Positions 1-40,854 of a DNA stretch of 64,000 bases are shown piece by piece. Numbering within the stretch: position 1 is the stretch's first letter; each line of letters begins with the position of its first letter. The stretch lies in assembly GCA_963931925.1 (NCBI GenBank), contig OZ007579.1:41764197-41828196 (forward strand), read 5' to 3'. This stretch comes from Onchidella celtica (lineage: Eukaryota > Mollusca > Gastropoda > Systellommatophora > Onchidiidae). The translations under genes and the position numbers were made by a program. The notes beneath the pieces were generated by a model. It was not told where the DNA came from and did not search any database. It saw only the letters and a list, made by a program, of their open reading frames with translations.

Positions 1-2282
1 TCGGGCACACCCAAACGGCTGTAGATATTTACTAAGGCTTCTGCTACTGTCTCCGCGTCAATCTTCTTCAAGGGGGTCGCTTCAGGGTAACGAGTAGCGT
101 AGTCTACGTATACCAGGATATACCGATGTCCGCCTTCACTTGGGGGGTCAATAGGTCCTACTAGGTCCACGGCCACTCTCCTAAATGGGATGTCTACCAC
201 TGGCATACTCTGCAAATGCACCTTAGGAGTCGCTCCCTTGTTCACTGTCCTCTGGCAGATGTCACATGAGCGGCAGTATCTCGCGACGTCACCTTCGATA
301 CCAGGCCAGTAAAAATTGCTCATCACCCTGTCCTTCGTCTTCTTCACGCCGAGATGTCCTCCGACGATAGAATCATGGGCAACGCTCAGTACATACTCCC
401 TCAGTTTCTCGGGTAGTACCACTTGTCTTGTAATCGTAGCCTGTCTTATGTCCCTATAAATCCGGTACAGTACACCTCCGTGTCTCTCGAAGTGTACGGA
501 CTTGTTGCCTCTGTTGGTCGGAATTTTCTTCTGCCCCAACTTCTTGAGGTCTTCGTCTTCTTCCTGGAGTCGGATGAGTTCCTTCCTATCCACTCCCGCT
601 TGCCGTTCTGCCCTCGGCACCCTCAGCGACGTAGACTGGTCCTTCCTCTTCTCCTGGGCCCTCGTGGTCACCGCTCCTACCATCACCTCAGTATCAGGGT
701 CGTACGGGTCCTTCGCTCCGTCCACGTTCCCGACTACTAGGTCGCAGATGGTCTCCGGGAGACACAGTGCCGTCACTCTGCCCGTCAGGTAAGGTGTTCT
801 CACGTCGATAATGGCTTCCTCCGCCGCTAGCAAGGAGTTATCGATCCTCGCGATAAGTTTCTTCCCACCGGTAAGCTGTCCGTCGTCCACCAGTGATCGC
901 CGCACCACTACACCTTCACAGCCGGTATATCTTAGGACGTCTACTGCTCGATTTCCAATCAAGCCCTTCATTACTGGTAACTTCAGCTTCTCCACGGTCC
1001 TTCCGTCACTGCATCCTCCGCACGTAACAGGCACCGCTAACTGGAGCTTCCCGTCCTTCATTACCGCTTGAACGTTGATGCTGGTGTCAGCCGTCGTCGC
1101 ATCCTGTCTCGACGACTCGTCCGCCGCTATAATTATGGCCGCCGCCGCCTTGTTCGGCTTGCCTCGCCCCGTATCCTTCTGGGCTGGACACATTCTCCGA
1201 ACGTGGCCTGGCTTTCCACAAAGGTAACATTTCAACTCACCTTTGTCGTTTATCTTGGTACGACACTCCGTCGCCTTATGTCCCGGCCTCTGGCACCTAT
1301 GGCAGACCTGTGTGCTTCTGTCTCCGTTGGGCCTCTGTCGCACTGGCCGGCTCTGCAGTCTGGCGCTCCCGCTGAGTGTCCGGTTCCTCGCTACCAGGTA
1401 CGCCTCCGCCGAGTCTGCGACGTCCTGTAGCGTCTTTGGCTTCCTCTCCCTCACATGGGTCGCAAGGTCTGGTGGGCAAACATCCATAAACTGCTCTCTT
1501 ACAAACAGGTCCCTCACTCCCTCGTAGGTCTTCTCCGTCTTTGATAGCTTTATCCACCTCTCTAGGTAAGTCTTGATCCTAGTAAGAAACATCCCGACAT
1601 CTTCTCCATCTTCAGGCTTACCTTGTCTGAACATGAGTCTGTAACCGTCCTCTGACAGGTTATACCTCTTCTGCAAAGCTTCCTTGACTTTGTCGTAGTC
1701 CTTGGCCTCATCAATCGGCAATCGACAGAAGCACTCCAGAGCTCTCCCAGTCAGCAGGGCAGACAGTGATGTCGTCCAGGTGGATCTAGGCCAGTCCGCC
1801 GTCTCGGCAAACCTCTCAAAACGAAGTAGCCAGCTATCAAGGTCGTCCTTCCCATCCTGAAATGCAGGTAGCTTGGGTCTCTTGGAACTGGCGTGGTCGC
1901 TGCTCCCCTGCGTCGACTCGCCTCCACGCTGATGGGGGATCCTCTCCATCTCCAGCTCGTGGTTCATCTTTTCTCTTTGCAGCTGAGCCTGTCGTTCCGC
2001 CTCCTTCTCCTGAGCCTGTCGTTGAGCCTCCTTCTCATGAGCCTGTCGTTGAGCCTCCATCTTCAGTTGCTCCATGCGCTCTTGCCTCTCTCTTTCCTCC
2101 CTTAGGCCTTCACGGATGTAGTCCTGTCTCTCCTTCCCAGTGAGCTCCAAGGCGTCTGCTTCCTGGCCAAGCCTTCCAATAGCCTCTGACATGTTGTGGA
2201 TATCCTCGATGATCTTTACACAATTTACTGTACTTTAGAAACACTTCGATGGTCTGAATTGAATCTGTTCTGATCTGATCGG

Positions 2283-2300
2283 ATCCCGGACGAGCCCCCA
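2283..2300 (-). other. Primer-binding site of element A, tRNA-Pro type
   Basis: The plus strand reads ATCCCGGACGAGCCCCCA, the classical 3' end of tRNA-Pro including CCA. The minus strand is therefore the complement used to prime minus-strand DNA synthesis. It lies 3 bp inside the 5' LTR. The same 18 bases serve as the primer site of murine leukaemia virus (established knowledge). Confidence 0.85.
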
Positions 2301-2303
2301 ACA

Positions 2304-2918
2304 TGTAACAGTTGATGCAAATTTCAGCACGTTATGATGGGGAGAGTCAGATGAACTGATCGTTTACCCCTTAAAAAACGAAACTGTCTCGAACTGTTGT
2401 AGAAATAAATGACAGGATCCGATGAACAATTAATACTAACTTTAATAACTGTAAACACGAGCTGATATCCACAAGTTACTTACACCTATCAGGGAAGGCA
2501 CTACACTTCTACTACAACTGGATTTACACACCTACGATTTGCACCTTACGATTTTTACCCACGATTTGCACACCTCCTGCTCGCCTGGCCCTCCTTATAT
2601 ATATTCTGTCTAGGAACGTTCAGGAAGCGGCTTAACCGCCCCATAAGCACGAGACAGACCTAGATCGTTCGGGACACATACAGGCCACCCAATCGTACAC
2701 AGACACGTCACAAAATTACATCACTCAAGGTCGACCTAGCGTAATCTCGGACACTGCAGTACATTCTAGATTTTCTAGATATTCTACAGTGAAACAAACA
2801 AACCACATCAAAGAAAAATACCGGCCTTGCTGGCGAGAGGGGGGAGGAAGGCCGCCGAGTGAGACTCGCCAAGCGGGGGGTGAGAAAATATCGATCGTCC
2901 TACTAGTGGGACGCTACA
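2304..2918 (-). repeat. 5' LTR of element A
   Basis: A 615-bp LTR with TGTAAC at the left and GCTACA at the right, ending against EARS2 intron sequence. The R/U5-like left third aligns with the LTR of element B, while the remainder has diverged strongly. A TATATATA run (2594-2605) is a likely minus-strand core promoter. The matching 3' LTR and the target duplication are off-window. Confidence 0.85.
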
Positions 2919-2975
2919 GAAGTCACATTTCAAATTTTCATAGACTACATTCGGACATGTCCAACCCAAACTTAC

Positions 2976-31573
<28,598 letters not shown>

Positions 31574-32934
31574 GGTGTAGCAGGCCAGACTATATCCCCG
31601 CCAGACTATACCCGGGGTTAAACTGGCCTCGCCCAGAATATGCCCCGGGGTATATTCTGGGCTAGGCCAGTATACCCCGGGGTATACTTTGGGCTAGGCC
31701 AGACTATACCCACCCAGTCCAGATTATACCCCCTACAGTTTTTTGAAAACAAGTCAAGACCACAGTTTATTTCAATTTTAGTTTAAATTGTTCATTATCA
31801 CTGTCATCACTTATCATATTGAAGCATACATTCTTGACTGTTGTAAATTATGATACATTTAAGAGAAAATAAACATGCAGTAAAAAGCATTGATATACAA
31901 AAGGTTTCAAAACCCGTTCAAATTGATATGATTAGACTTTAACACTAATTCTACTTGTATCCGTTGGTATTATTATTGTTTTTTTGTTTTTTTTAATAAT
32001 TAGTTGTCCATGAGTTAAACATAAACATAATTATATTGTATTTTTTTGTTTGGCACCACTGACATATACTTAGTGGCAAGATGTGAAATAATTATAAGAC
32101 TCTTAAGTGTAAAGTCATCTGAATTTTATTTCTAATTTTTGAAAATCAGAATTGTGCTTGATATGTCAGAACAATTAGATCTACATATAAAGTTACAATA
32201 ATGCAGAGAGAAAAGGCCGGTAAAGAACACACAGAGAAAACAACAACAACATTTTAATAACCCAACTGACAGATGGTGCAATTCCATCATCCAGCAGACA
32301 TTAAATATTTCACACAAAACTAAATACATACTAAAATTTATTCACATCATGAATTTAACCTGTCCTGATCCACTTGAGACGTTACAGGATGCTAACCAGT
32401 AACATACAGTAATAAAAATAAGAACACAAAATCATTTTATTTACTCTTGAAAATAAAGAGAATATAATCAATATCAGAATCATCATCATCATCATCTTGG
32501 AATATTATAAAGATAAGAGGGAATGTAAAAATGACCCACACATCATTCTAGAATCTAAAAGCAGCAAAGTGTGTGTACCAATTACATGTATGTGTAAAAA
32601 ATGTGTTCAATCTTTTCAATTATTCAAGCGGAACTGGACAGAAAGCTTTAGTAAAGTAGCTTTGATAGTCGTGAAAACTGACAGATTAAATCCACTGAGA
32701 CAACAGTGCCTTGTAGAAAGTAATTACAGTATGTTACGGCAAAAATTCGATGGATCATGTTGCGTTAATATTTCTTGTTAGTAAATTCTTTGATAGCTTA
32801 TTTGTAGAAAGGACATTTCATGTAGCTGATGGTTTAAGGCACTGGATTAGTTTGCAGGGCATTTGAAGGATTGCAATCATGTGTTATAGTGAATTTAATA
32901 AAGGCATGTCACTTGCGGGTGAAATAAAATTTTA
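31574..32934 (+). repeat. Left arm of foldback element
   Basis: 1361 bp. The outer 165 bp are built of self-complementary units: a near-palindrome centred at 31646/31647, and a perfect 20-bp one, AGTATACCCCGGGGTATACT, at 31669-31688. An open frame of 94 codons at 32497-32781 has no recognisable relative and is not conserved as an open frame in the other arm. Confidence 0.82.
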
Positions 32935-32979
32935 AAAATTTAATGTTGTATCCTGGAATATTTTGCCTGAATATGTTAG

Positions 32980-33370
32980 TATAATCTGGACTGGTGGAAT
33001 ATAGTTTGGCCTAAACACCACAGTTTATTTCAATCAAAGTTTAATTCATTTTCTTATCACTGTCAACGGGCACCATAGTAATACATACATACATACATAC
33101 ATTCTTGACTTCCGTAAATCATAATACAATTCAAAGGAAAAAACATGCATTATTATGTATTGATATGCTATGGGTGAATACCCATTCAAACTGATATGAT
33201 TCAACTGTAACCCTCATTTCACTCACGTTTGTTGGCATGTTGTACAGTAGTTTTTGTAGTTGGTTGCCCATGAGTAAAATTTGCACTGTATTCTTTGTTT
33301 GGCAGTGACATACACTTAGTCGCAATGGATGAAATAATTAACACACTCATAAAAATGAAGTCATTTTGGA
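32980..33370 (+). repeat. Third, partial copy of the arm inside the spacer
   Basis: Direct repeat of about 31730-32120 of the left arm. Shared landmarks are CCACAGTTTATTTCAA, ACATTCTTGACT, TTGATATG, CCCATGAGT-like and GACATA.ACTTAGT. It includes a (CATA)n run at 33083-33103. This suggests stepwise growth of the element. Confidence 0.7.
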
Positions 33371-33467
33371 GTATTTTTTGTGTGCGAATACACAGTTGTT
33401 AAATCCTCTGGCAAGGGAAGTGTCAAGCTTAGGAAGGTAAAGACGGACAAGGTTTTTTGTTTTTTTT

Positions 33468-34774
33468 AAATTTTATTTCACTCGCGAGTGACAAACCCTT
33501 ATTCACTACATGTATAATGCGTAAGTTCAATCTTTCCAATGCCTTGCAAACTAATCCAGTGTCTTAAACCATAAGGCACATGAAATGTATATCTTTCTAC
33601 AAATAAGCTATCAAAGAATAACATTCACTAACAAGAAATACTGTTAATGGAACATGATCCATCGAATTTTGTCTTAATATGCTATAGATCTAATTACTTT
33701 CTACAATGCACTACTTTTGTCTCAGTGGACTTACTCTGTCGGTCTACACAACTGTCAAGGCTATTTCACTAAAGCTTTCTGTCCAGTTCTACTTGAATAG
33801 TTGAAAAGATTTAACACATTTTTTATATGTTGCTGATACACATACATTGCTGCGTATAGATTCTAGAATGATTTGTAGGCTTACGCTGCCGTTTTTACAC
33901 TCCCTCTTATTTCTTTGTATTATTCCAAGATAATGATGATGATTCTGATATTGATATTTCTCTTTATTTTCAAGAGTAAATAAGATGATTTCGTGTTCTT
34001 ATTGTTATTATTGTATATTACTGGCTAGCATTCTGTAACGTTTCAAGTGGATCTGGACAGGTGGAGTTCATGAGGCGAAAAAATTTAGGGCCTATTTAGT
34101 TTTATGTGAAGTGGATGATGAAATTGCACCATCTGTCAGTTGGGTTATTAATATGTTTTTATTTTTTTTTTCTATGTGTGTTGTTTTCCGGCCTTTTCTC
34201 TCTGCATCATTGTACCAAAAAAATACAATGCATGTTTTACTCATGGCCAACCAATTACCAAAATAATAATAATAATATAATAATATCAACAGACCCGAGT
34301 GAAATTAATGCTGAAGTCTAATCATATCAGTTTCAATGGATATTCAACCCTTTTGTATATCAGTACACTTTAATGCATATTTCTTTCCTCTAAAATGTAT
34401 CATGATTGACAGGAGTCAAGATTGTCTGTACGTACAACAATTTAAACTAAGGCTGAAATAAACTGTTATTATTATTATTTCCTATAAATTGTATTATGAT
34501 TTATGGGTGTCAAGAATGTGTTCATGTATGTATTAATATGATATCTGATGACAGTGATACAGAACAGGCTGAAATAAACTGTGGTCTTGACTTGTTTTTA
34601 AAAAAAAGTAGGGGGTATAATCTGGACTGGGGGGGGTATATTCTGGCCTAGCCCAAAGTAACCCCGGGGTATAAACTGGCCTAGCCCAGAATATACCCCG
34701 GGGTATATTCTGGGCTAGGTCAGTTTAACCCCGGGTATAGTCTGGGCGGGGGGCATAGTTTGGCCTGTTACACC
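33468..34774 (-). repeat. Right arm of foldback element
   Basis: 1307 bp, inverse of the left arm with scattered small gaps, perhaps 80-90 percent identical by eye. It holds a perfect 40-bp palindrome at 34680-34719, centred on CCCC|GGGG. Confidence 0.82.
34680..34719. repeat. Perfect 40-bp palindrome in foldback tip
   Basis: The half-site is CCTAGCCCAGAATATACCCC. Symmetry continues outward with one mismatch to about 52 bp. It would form a cruciform or hairpin. Confidence 0.9.
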
Positions 34775-35820
34775 GGGCTTAATTAGCGGAGAAGAACTAT
34801 TTATACTTGGTAACAAAGAAAACGAACGACTGTGTTGCTTATGCACAGGCAATTTCGAAGCGTGCCATAACTTGGCAATGGCCATTAGGTCTACCACATG
34901 AAAGAAGTATGAATCACCCTTAGCCGTTAATTTTATCCCTTAAATTTTATTTCATATGGAGAAATGACTGCATAAATTACATAGAATCCTTGGTGCGCTT
35001 GTGTAGGGTTGTTATTTCATAGGCCTCTCTGTGCACTCGAACCTTATTGAAGTACGTGATATCGTCAGACTTATAAACAGTATGCCCACTGAAAAAAAAT
35101 ACTGTACATAACATACGTGAACTGAAAGGCGGAAATAGATCAATAAACTGTTACTGAAGAAACTTTTTTTTTATCTGTTCAAAATAAATAAACGCTCATG
35201 AAAGGACCAATCACTTTGTGGCTGCTGTCGACCTCATATTAATAGCAGAATGTAATGCAGGCGGCCCAGTGGCGTGAATAATCATGTAGGTCGCTGTGCA
35301 CGCCCCATACATGCATGCAAAATTAGCTTTCAAATGCAGTGGAATTTATAGCGAGCTGGTCAGTAAATCATTGTAATTAATTACAATTAAAGGACAGCAC
35401 AATGTATCTCACAGAACTTTCAAAACATCGACTAAAAAAATCCTTTCCCTTATTCTATTTTTTGGGGGTAATAATGATAAATGTCTGGTTATTAGGCTGT
35501 CGCTAGCTGAGTCCAAGGACATTGTCTAAGTCGCCTTCATGTGGGAACCTGAAGTTTATTTTTATCTCATGATTTATCAAGACACCCACCACCGCCCCCT
35601 CCCCCGCTCGCGTCCCCCTGGTGTCTTTTCACTAAACTGTATTATCCCTACGTAATGTCGATTCAATCGGACTGGCTGTATGCGCCAAATTTTCTCGCAT
35701 AATAAAACCTTATATTTTGGGGGCAAATGGGGCTGGTATCGATATCGTCTATTACTGTTCGAGTGCTTCCATGACCTATAACCCAGTACAATTTTTTTTT
35801 AAAGGATAAACATAGCATCT
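34775..35820. other. Intergenic
   Basis: No gene, RNA or element recognised. Confidence 0.5.
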
Positions 35821-35834
35821 AACAAAGACAAGAT

Positions 35835-36311
35835 ATTACAAGGTGGTCTAGAGGCAAGGTGCTCGCCTCTCATGCCAAGGGTCCCGGGTTCTAAACCCGG
35901 GCAGTGCAGGCATGTTGGAAAGTGGATTTTTCTCATATTTTCAAGTCCCTGGTCCTATTGGGGGGTAGGATCGAGTAGTTCTTGGAAATTGGATTTTTCT
36001 CATATTTTCAAGTCCCTGGTCCTATTGGGGGGTAGGATCGAGTACCTAGTCTTCTCGGATAAGGACGAAAAAATTCGGAGGGCCCGTGTGCACGTTGCGC
36101 ACGTTAAAGATACCTTGGCAGTTGGAAATCGTAAAGAGCAGGCCGAAAGGCCGCTGCCCGGGCAAAATTGAAATTAATAGATTAAAATTTATCCATATCA
36201 TCTCCCCCCCCCCCCCCCCCCCCCCCGCCAGAACAAGAAATAATAAAACAAGTAAAGTGAGGTGTAAATGCCAAGGGCAGCGAACCTCCTAAAATAAAGA
36301 CCTCAAATCAT
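35835..36311 (+). mobile_element. tRNA-derived SINE with 14-bp target duplication
   Basis: Flanked by AACAAAGACAAGAT at 35821-35834 and 36312-36325. The head (about 35841-35910) is tRNA-like. A TGGTCTAGAGGCAAGG A-box region and a GGTTCTAAACC B box at 35887-35897, inside a GGGTTC...GCCC-like T stem, would act as the internal pol III promoter. The middle has a direct duplication. A conserved-looking block follows, with CCCGTGTGCACG and GCGCACGTTAAAGATACC, which recalls the central domains of V-SINE-like elements in invertebrates; that assignment is tentative. A 22-base C run follows at 36207-36228, then an A-rich end. Confidence 0.8.
35915..36044 (+). repeat. Tandem duplication inside the SINE
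   Basis: Two near-identical units of about 63 bp at 35915-35977 and 35982-36044 (TTGGAAA..GGATTTTTCTC to TAGGATCGAGTA), period 67 bp. Confidence 0.9.
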
Positions 36312-36325
36312 AACAAAGACAAGAT

Positions 36326-37568
36326 TTCAGACAGGGGAATAACAAAAGCATGGTTTCAAATTTCCATATAAAACTGCGTGTTCACATTTAATATAAACAC
36401 AAAAGGGTGAAAAATAACTACAGGCATTTATTGGCTCATGGGTGTGGTGATTTTTCCTTTTTATTGCTGCAACTGTTGAACTTACTTAAGTATTGCGGTT
36501 ACATTTAATATCACCTGTTCTGTGCGTGTCTGTTAGGTAAAGGTAAAACTTAATTCCAGGCCGAGATCTTTGTTTCACGAGGTCTCAGCATGGTGCTGTT
36601 GATTCTGTACTTTGGCCAAAGCAGAATAGAGTGGTTCCTTTGTCCCGGAGCCCGCTTTACAATAATAGTGTTTTATAAGAATGCCCAGGCAAAAGAAGGG
36701 TATACGGTAATTCTTCTCTCTTTGCTCTAGCCCTAACCAAAATTCCAGGGACAAATGAGTAGCCTCAATTACTGTAGTTAAATGTGATGTAATATGTACA
36801 CCCTTATAGGCCTGTTTATCCAATGTAAGAGATCCTGCTATAGGTCAGGCTACTTTGCATCGCTGATTTACCGCAAAACTGGGTGTTAATTTGGACTACG
36901 GTACAATATAACGCTAGTAGGGTACATTTTTTTCCTCAAATCTTGTGATAGTGGGTCAGTTTTTTTGTTGTCTATATCAATATATGTAATTTGCTGACTT
37001 CTTAAAAATGAATTTAGCAGCTGTAACATAATATTTGTTTTGGGGCTTGTCCGAAATGTAAACAAAATATTTGAACGTGAGAAATAACTTTTCAAAAATA
37101 ATTTGACATCTCAATATGGTCCTATCCTTGCTCGTGGCTAGAGCATAACTAGAGCTGTGTTATGTCTGCTGAATATTACAGTTCTACTGGTTTGTTGCCA
37201 TAGGTTACAGTTTACCTCCACGGGTAGAAAGATGTGTGTACGTTGCATCTTCCCGTGTTCTGCCATGTTACAGAAAACGATTTTATGCTTCAATCTAGGA
37301 TAAATTCATTTTTTGGCATCTTTTTGTTTAATGAAAATGTAGTCTATACTTCTCTTTGGGTTGTACTTAAAATTTTGTACTCTATATAATGGTTTCTTTT
37401 GGTCACCACGATACGGAAACTGAACAACGACGAGGGCGTGACGCAGACCGAGTGTTCCTTGTGTCCTCCGTTGTTTGAATTTGAGTTTGGGTTTTGCGGC
37501 GTGTCGGCTCGATAACGGCCATGTTGCCGCCTTTCATGGTCTATTTTTGGGTATTTTATTTGAATAGT
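36326..37568. other. Intergenic
   Basis: AT-rich, nothing recognised. Short open frames only. Confidence 0.5.
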
Positions 37569-37581
37569 ATTCAGAGCTTCA

Positions 37582-37805
37582 GGGCTGAAAAAAAAGCGAC
37601 GCCACCGAAAAGAGAGAGCGGCTAGCACATCCACTGCAGCCACCCCCCACGCCTGCCCAGTGTGTGGGAAACACTTCCGTGCCCGGATTGGACCGTGGCC
37701 TTCGTAACTACGATTGGACTCACCAGCCATCTCCGGAGACACCCAGTCCCAACCCCATCATAGAGGGATGTCAGTGGTCCTCATCGCCTGCGATGGACGA
37801 ATAAC
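37582..37805 (+). mobile_element. 5'-truncated LINE 3' end with zinc-finger tail
   Basis: A 224-bp insertion flanked by the perfect 13-bp duplication ATTCAGAGCTTCA (37569-37581 and 37806-37818). It holds the last codons of a LINE protein with a C2H2 finger, CPVCGKHFRARIG, and in another frame GLTSHLRRHPVPTPS then a stop. A short 3' part follows, ending GATGGACGAATAAC. A small insertion near 37680 disrupts the finger. It shares its plan and the GATGGACGAA end with the copy at 44932-45405. Confidence 0.85.
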
Positions 37806-37818
37806 ATTCAGAGCTTCA

Positions 37819-39752
37819 TCAATTTAAATCCCTTTAGTGGAATTAAATAGTTCCGTATAAATTTTATTGCACTGGTGAAATTTTGGGATCTGAAAATAGT
37901 TTCACAAATGTGTACTAAAATGTTTAAATCAAATTGCAGATCTTAACTGGTTCACCTCCAGCTACTTTCTCTCCGAGAACAGGGCTTCTCGTACCGCCCC
38001 CTTCGAAAGACGGATCAGTAATACTTATGGCTGTATGAGAGAGTTAAAAAATTCACTTGAATGCCAAGTTATTGGAAATTTAAGAAACTTTATTTCTCAA
38101 TGTAATTGTCTTGTACTATTTTTGAAGTAAGTGTTTTGCGGATGAACCGCCCAGAGCGGCTTATGGTAGTGAGTTAGTTGACCGCGGACGGAATTTTGCT
38201 CGAGTGAACAATCTTGTTTGTCTACTATCTTTGATGCGCTGTGGGTCCACGTCAGGACATGCGGTCTCCTTCCATAACAGTACGCCATGAAAGAAGACCG
38301 TAACGGCCCAAAGCAAAATTTTACAATGAAGGCGTAAAATATTCCGTGTTGGAGTTCGCGTTCTTTGTTCAGTTTCCATTTGTGTATGTGTGTGTGGTGA
38401 TAACAAAGAAACTGTTATTAAGCTGGTTTTACATGTGTACGTAAACGGCAACGGAAACGCCAAAAGTCCTTCAAGTAGTGTACAACGAATTTTTTTTATG
38501 TGCACGGAAATACCTTTTCTGTACACATGGAAACGTTCTGTCGTCTTATGACTTGATGAATTTTTTTTCCGTTCCCATTTGCGTACACATAGTCATACAA
38601 ACACAGCTTTAGTGGTACATGTACAAGATTAAAACCCTGTTACCCGGATGCAGCACTTTTTATTCTAGCTCTAAACTGATGTTAAACGGTGAATTTTCAC
38701 CTGCATTAGTCACAGTCTTTTTCCCATACCATAGCAGAACAGGGCGGTAATGTTTGCGAGGTCACAGCTTGATAGTCCTTCGAGGAGTGTATACCTAACT
38801 CTACGAACAGAATCTCATGACAAATTGCAGGCAAGCACTTTGTTTCTTGTATTGTAATAATTATTATGTTGTTATGTATTTCATACTTTGCGAGTTGGAT
38901 GCATAATTTTTTGTGACACTGTATGGTTATGTTTGCAAGTGTAAACTGTGCTATTTTGCATACCGTACGTGTATGAGTACGTGGAAGGTTACCTTTTATT
39001 CTTCAGAATGAACTGCGTACTTTTACATTGCTTATTTGTTATTTTTCGTTCATCTGAACCCAAAGTTATTGCTATTGTTAATTTCTGAAAGTTTAAAAGT
39101 TTGAAAAGTTTTCTAAGTGAAAGAGAAAAATACATGCACAAGAAAATGATGGTAAGAGTATCGTTCTCCATCTGACGTACTGGGATGTCGATGACCATGG
39201 TGGTTTTGAATTGTGACTGCATTGTCAGTGCTCATAGTTGTAGGGAGATCTTATCTTCTCACACATTCACGTATCGATAACCTTAATAATTTTGAACTTA
39301 AAACCAGGAGTGTTTTTGCCACACCCTAGAATAACAAAACTGACCTCTGTAAAATGAGAAAATTGTTGACACGCCAGTTATACATGGGATGGACGACAGT
39401 ATGGCCATTTTGACTGACAGTGATAATTAGGAGTGATTTTCATCATGATTTTGTCAGTGTGTGAAAGGACATTACTGTGTGGTTTTTCTATGAAAGCAGG
39501 ATGCTCAGAATGAATATCACCATCATTCACAGCTAGCTTTGAAATTTCATTATTGGTTAAAACCAAGTTTCAGCTGATCAGCCATGGAAAGTTCACATTA
39601 TCTGGACATATCAGGCACTTGACTACATGTATTATTTGTGTCAATTTTACTGAGCAATTTTGTTTCCATACTTTAAAGAAACACACAGCCAGTTCTAATT
39701 CTGAAATGTAGGTTACTGGGGTGCTCAACTCGAACAGAATTATAATGATGCA
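37819..39752. other. Intergenic
   Basis: No gene, RNA gene or mobile element recognised. Confidence 0.5.
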
Positions 39753-39756
39753 CAGG

Positions 39757-39984
39757 GTGTCTCAAAGATATGCACACTCTAAATATTTATTATTACAAAA
39801 TACAGTGGTAATTGAAATACATGTATTTATAATTAAAATTAAAGAGGACAGATGTGTAATTATTTGAGGTATCGCATGTATTCAAACGGATGGCCATTCT
39901 GTGCCAGACACCGATGACAACGTAATTCAGTGGAGTCAAAAACAACATTAAGCAGATCATTTGTGTGTACAGTTTTTGAGACAC
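39757..39984 (-). mobile_element. Short terminal-inverted-repeat element with transposase scrap
   Basis: 228 bp with ends GTGTCTCAAA / TTTGAGACAC and a 4-bp duplication CAGG (39753-39756, 39985-39988). The minus strand reads DLLNVVFDSTELRCHRCLA, then QNGHPFEYMRYLK and a stop. This resembles the C-terminal end of transposase-like proteins (pattern R.RAC...NG.HFE.LL). It is probably a deletion derivative of a DNA transposon. Superfamily not certain. Confidence 0.6.
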
Positions 39985-40294
39985 CAGGTACATAAAAATA
40001 TTATCTACCTGCAGAATTTTTGGCTTCTCGTAAATTTGATGTCTGCTTTATTATTATTTTTTTTTTTGGTATTACCCGGGATCACATTCCTTTACCAGAT
40101 CTCATTCCTAGGAGGTCATGTGACGCAACCTCAATCATGTTTGTAATTAACCACGCACATTTTATATGGAGATTACCGAAAAGCAATTACACGGAAAAAG
40201 GTAAAAACGTGACTAAGCACTGGAAAGGTCGGAGAGCGTAATAGTTTTGCTTTCCCTCCTCCTAATTAAACACTGGAAATCTGATTGGCTGTTC

Positions 40295-40841
40295 ATCATC
40301 ATCATCATTGCCTTTCTCACCCTGGATCAGGGTATAGGCCACCAACAAACACTTTCCATCCCTCTCTATCATGGGCCAGTCTCTTTACATTATTCCAAGT
40401 CTTTCCGCTTCGTTGCACATCATTTTCTCTGGCTCTTCTCCACGTTCCGCGCGGCCTTCCTCTTGATCTCTTGCCCTGGGGATTCCAATCCAATACCTTC
40501 TTCGTGATGCTGTTTCCTGGCCTCCTGAGAGTGTGGCCGATCCATCTCCATCGCCTCCTACCAATTTCCTCTCTGACTGGGCTCTGTCTTGTTCTTTTCC
40601 ATACAATTTCATTGCTGACCTTGTCTGTCCATCTGATCTTAAGTAGCTTCCTCAAACATCTGTTGATGAAAACTTGGATTCTCTTTATGCAGGCCTGGGA
40701 CGCATTCCAAGTCTCACATCCATACAACAGGACTGACTCCACGTTCGAGTTGAATATCCTCAGCTTTGTTTTTAGAGATATATCCTTGGTTCTCCAAATC
40801 TTGCTTAAGGACGTGAAAGCTGCCTGTGCCTTTCCAATTCG
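40295..40841 (-). mobile_element. 5'-truncated copy of the RTE-like LINE
   Basis: 547 bp, nearly identical to the 3' end of the nested LINE (8619-about 9165), with only about one difference seen. Same (GAT)n-type tail. Flanked by the perfect 13-bp duplication TGATTGGCTGTTC (40282-40294 and 40842-40854). It retains the last 140 or so codons of RT in an open frame. Confidence 0.95.
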
Positions 40842-40854
40842 TGATTGGCTGTTC

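Larger units (their letters stand above)
1..2918 (-). mobile_element. GMR1-like Ty3/Gypsy element A, partial, cut by left window edge
   Basis: A minus-strand LTR retrotransposon whose 3' part lies outside the window. Going leftwards from its 5' LTR one sees a tRNA-Pro primer site, a Gag region rich in charged coiled coil, two CCHC knuckles, a protease and the start of integrase. The DNA closely matches element B (20730-27300), by eye roughly nine bases in ten over the coding part. It reads as a broken copy, since no long open frame survives, with several breaks, so it is older than B. Integrase follows protease directly, as in B and C. It sits in EARS2 intron 9 in the sense orientation, only 57 bp from the exon 9 splice donor. 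Family assignment rests on B. Confidence 0.9.
31574..34774. mobile_element. Foldback-type DNA element with 1.3-kb inverted arms
   Basis: The two ends are long imperfect inverted repeats, 31574-32934 and 33468-34774. The outer tips read GGTGTARCAGGCCARACTAT. Homology between arms runs over almost their whole length (for example TAACCCAACTGACAGATGG and AACTGGACAGAAAGCTTTA recur in inverse orientation). The 533-bp spacer contains a third, direct partial copy of the arm (about 32980-33370). No transposase or other clear protein is visible. I could not find an unambiguous target duplication. The structure fits a non-autonomous foldback element. Superfamily unknown. Confidence 0.85.

Noticed and set aside
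423-1557. Several plus- and minus-strand frames of 84-120 codons
   Set aside because: Antisense or fragment frames of the Gag-Pol region of element A.
2919-2975. Extension of EARS2 exon 9 into the LTR of element A (open frame continues)
   Set aside because: A consensus donor GTAAGT ends the exon at 2976. The extended residues do not resemble the family.
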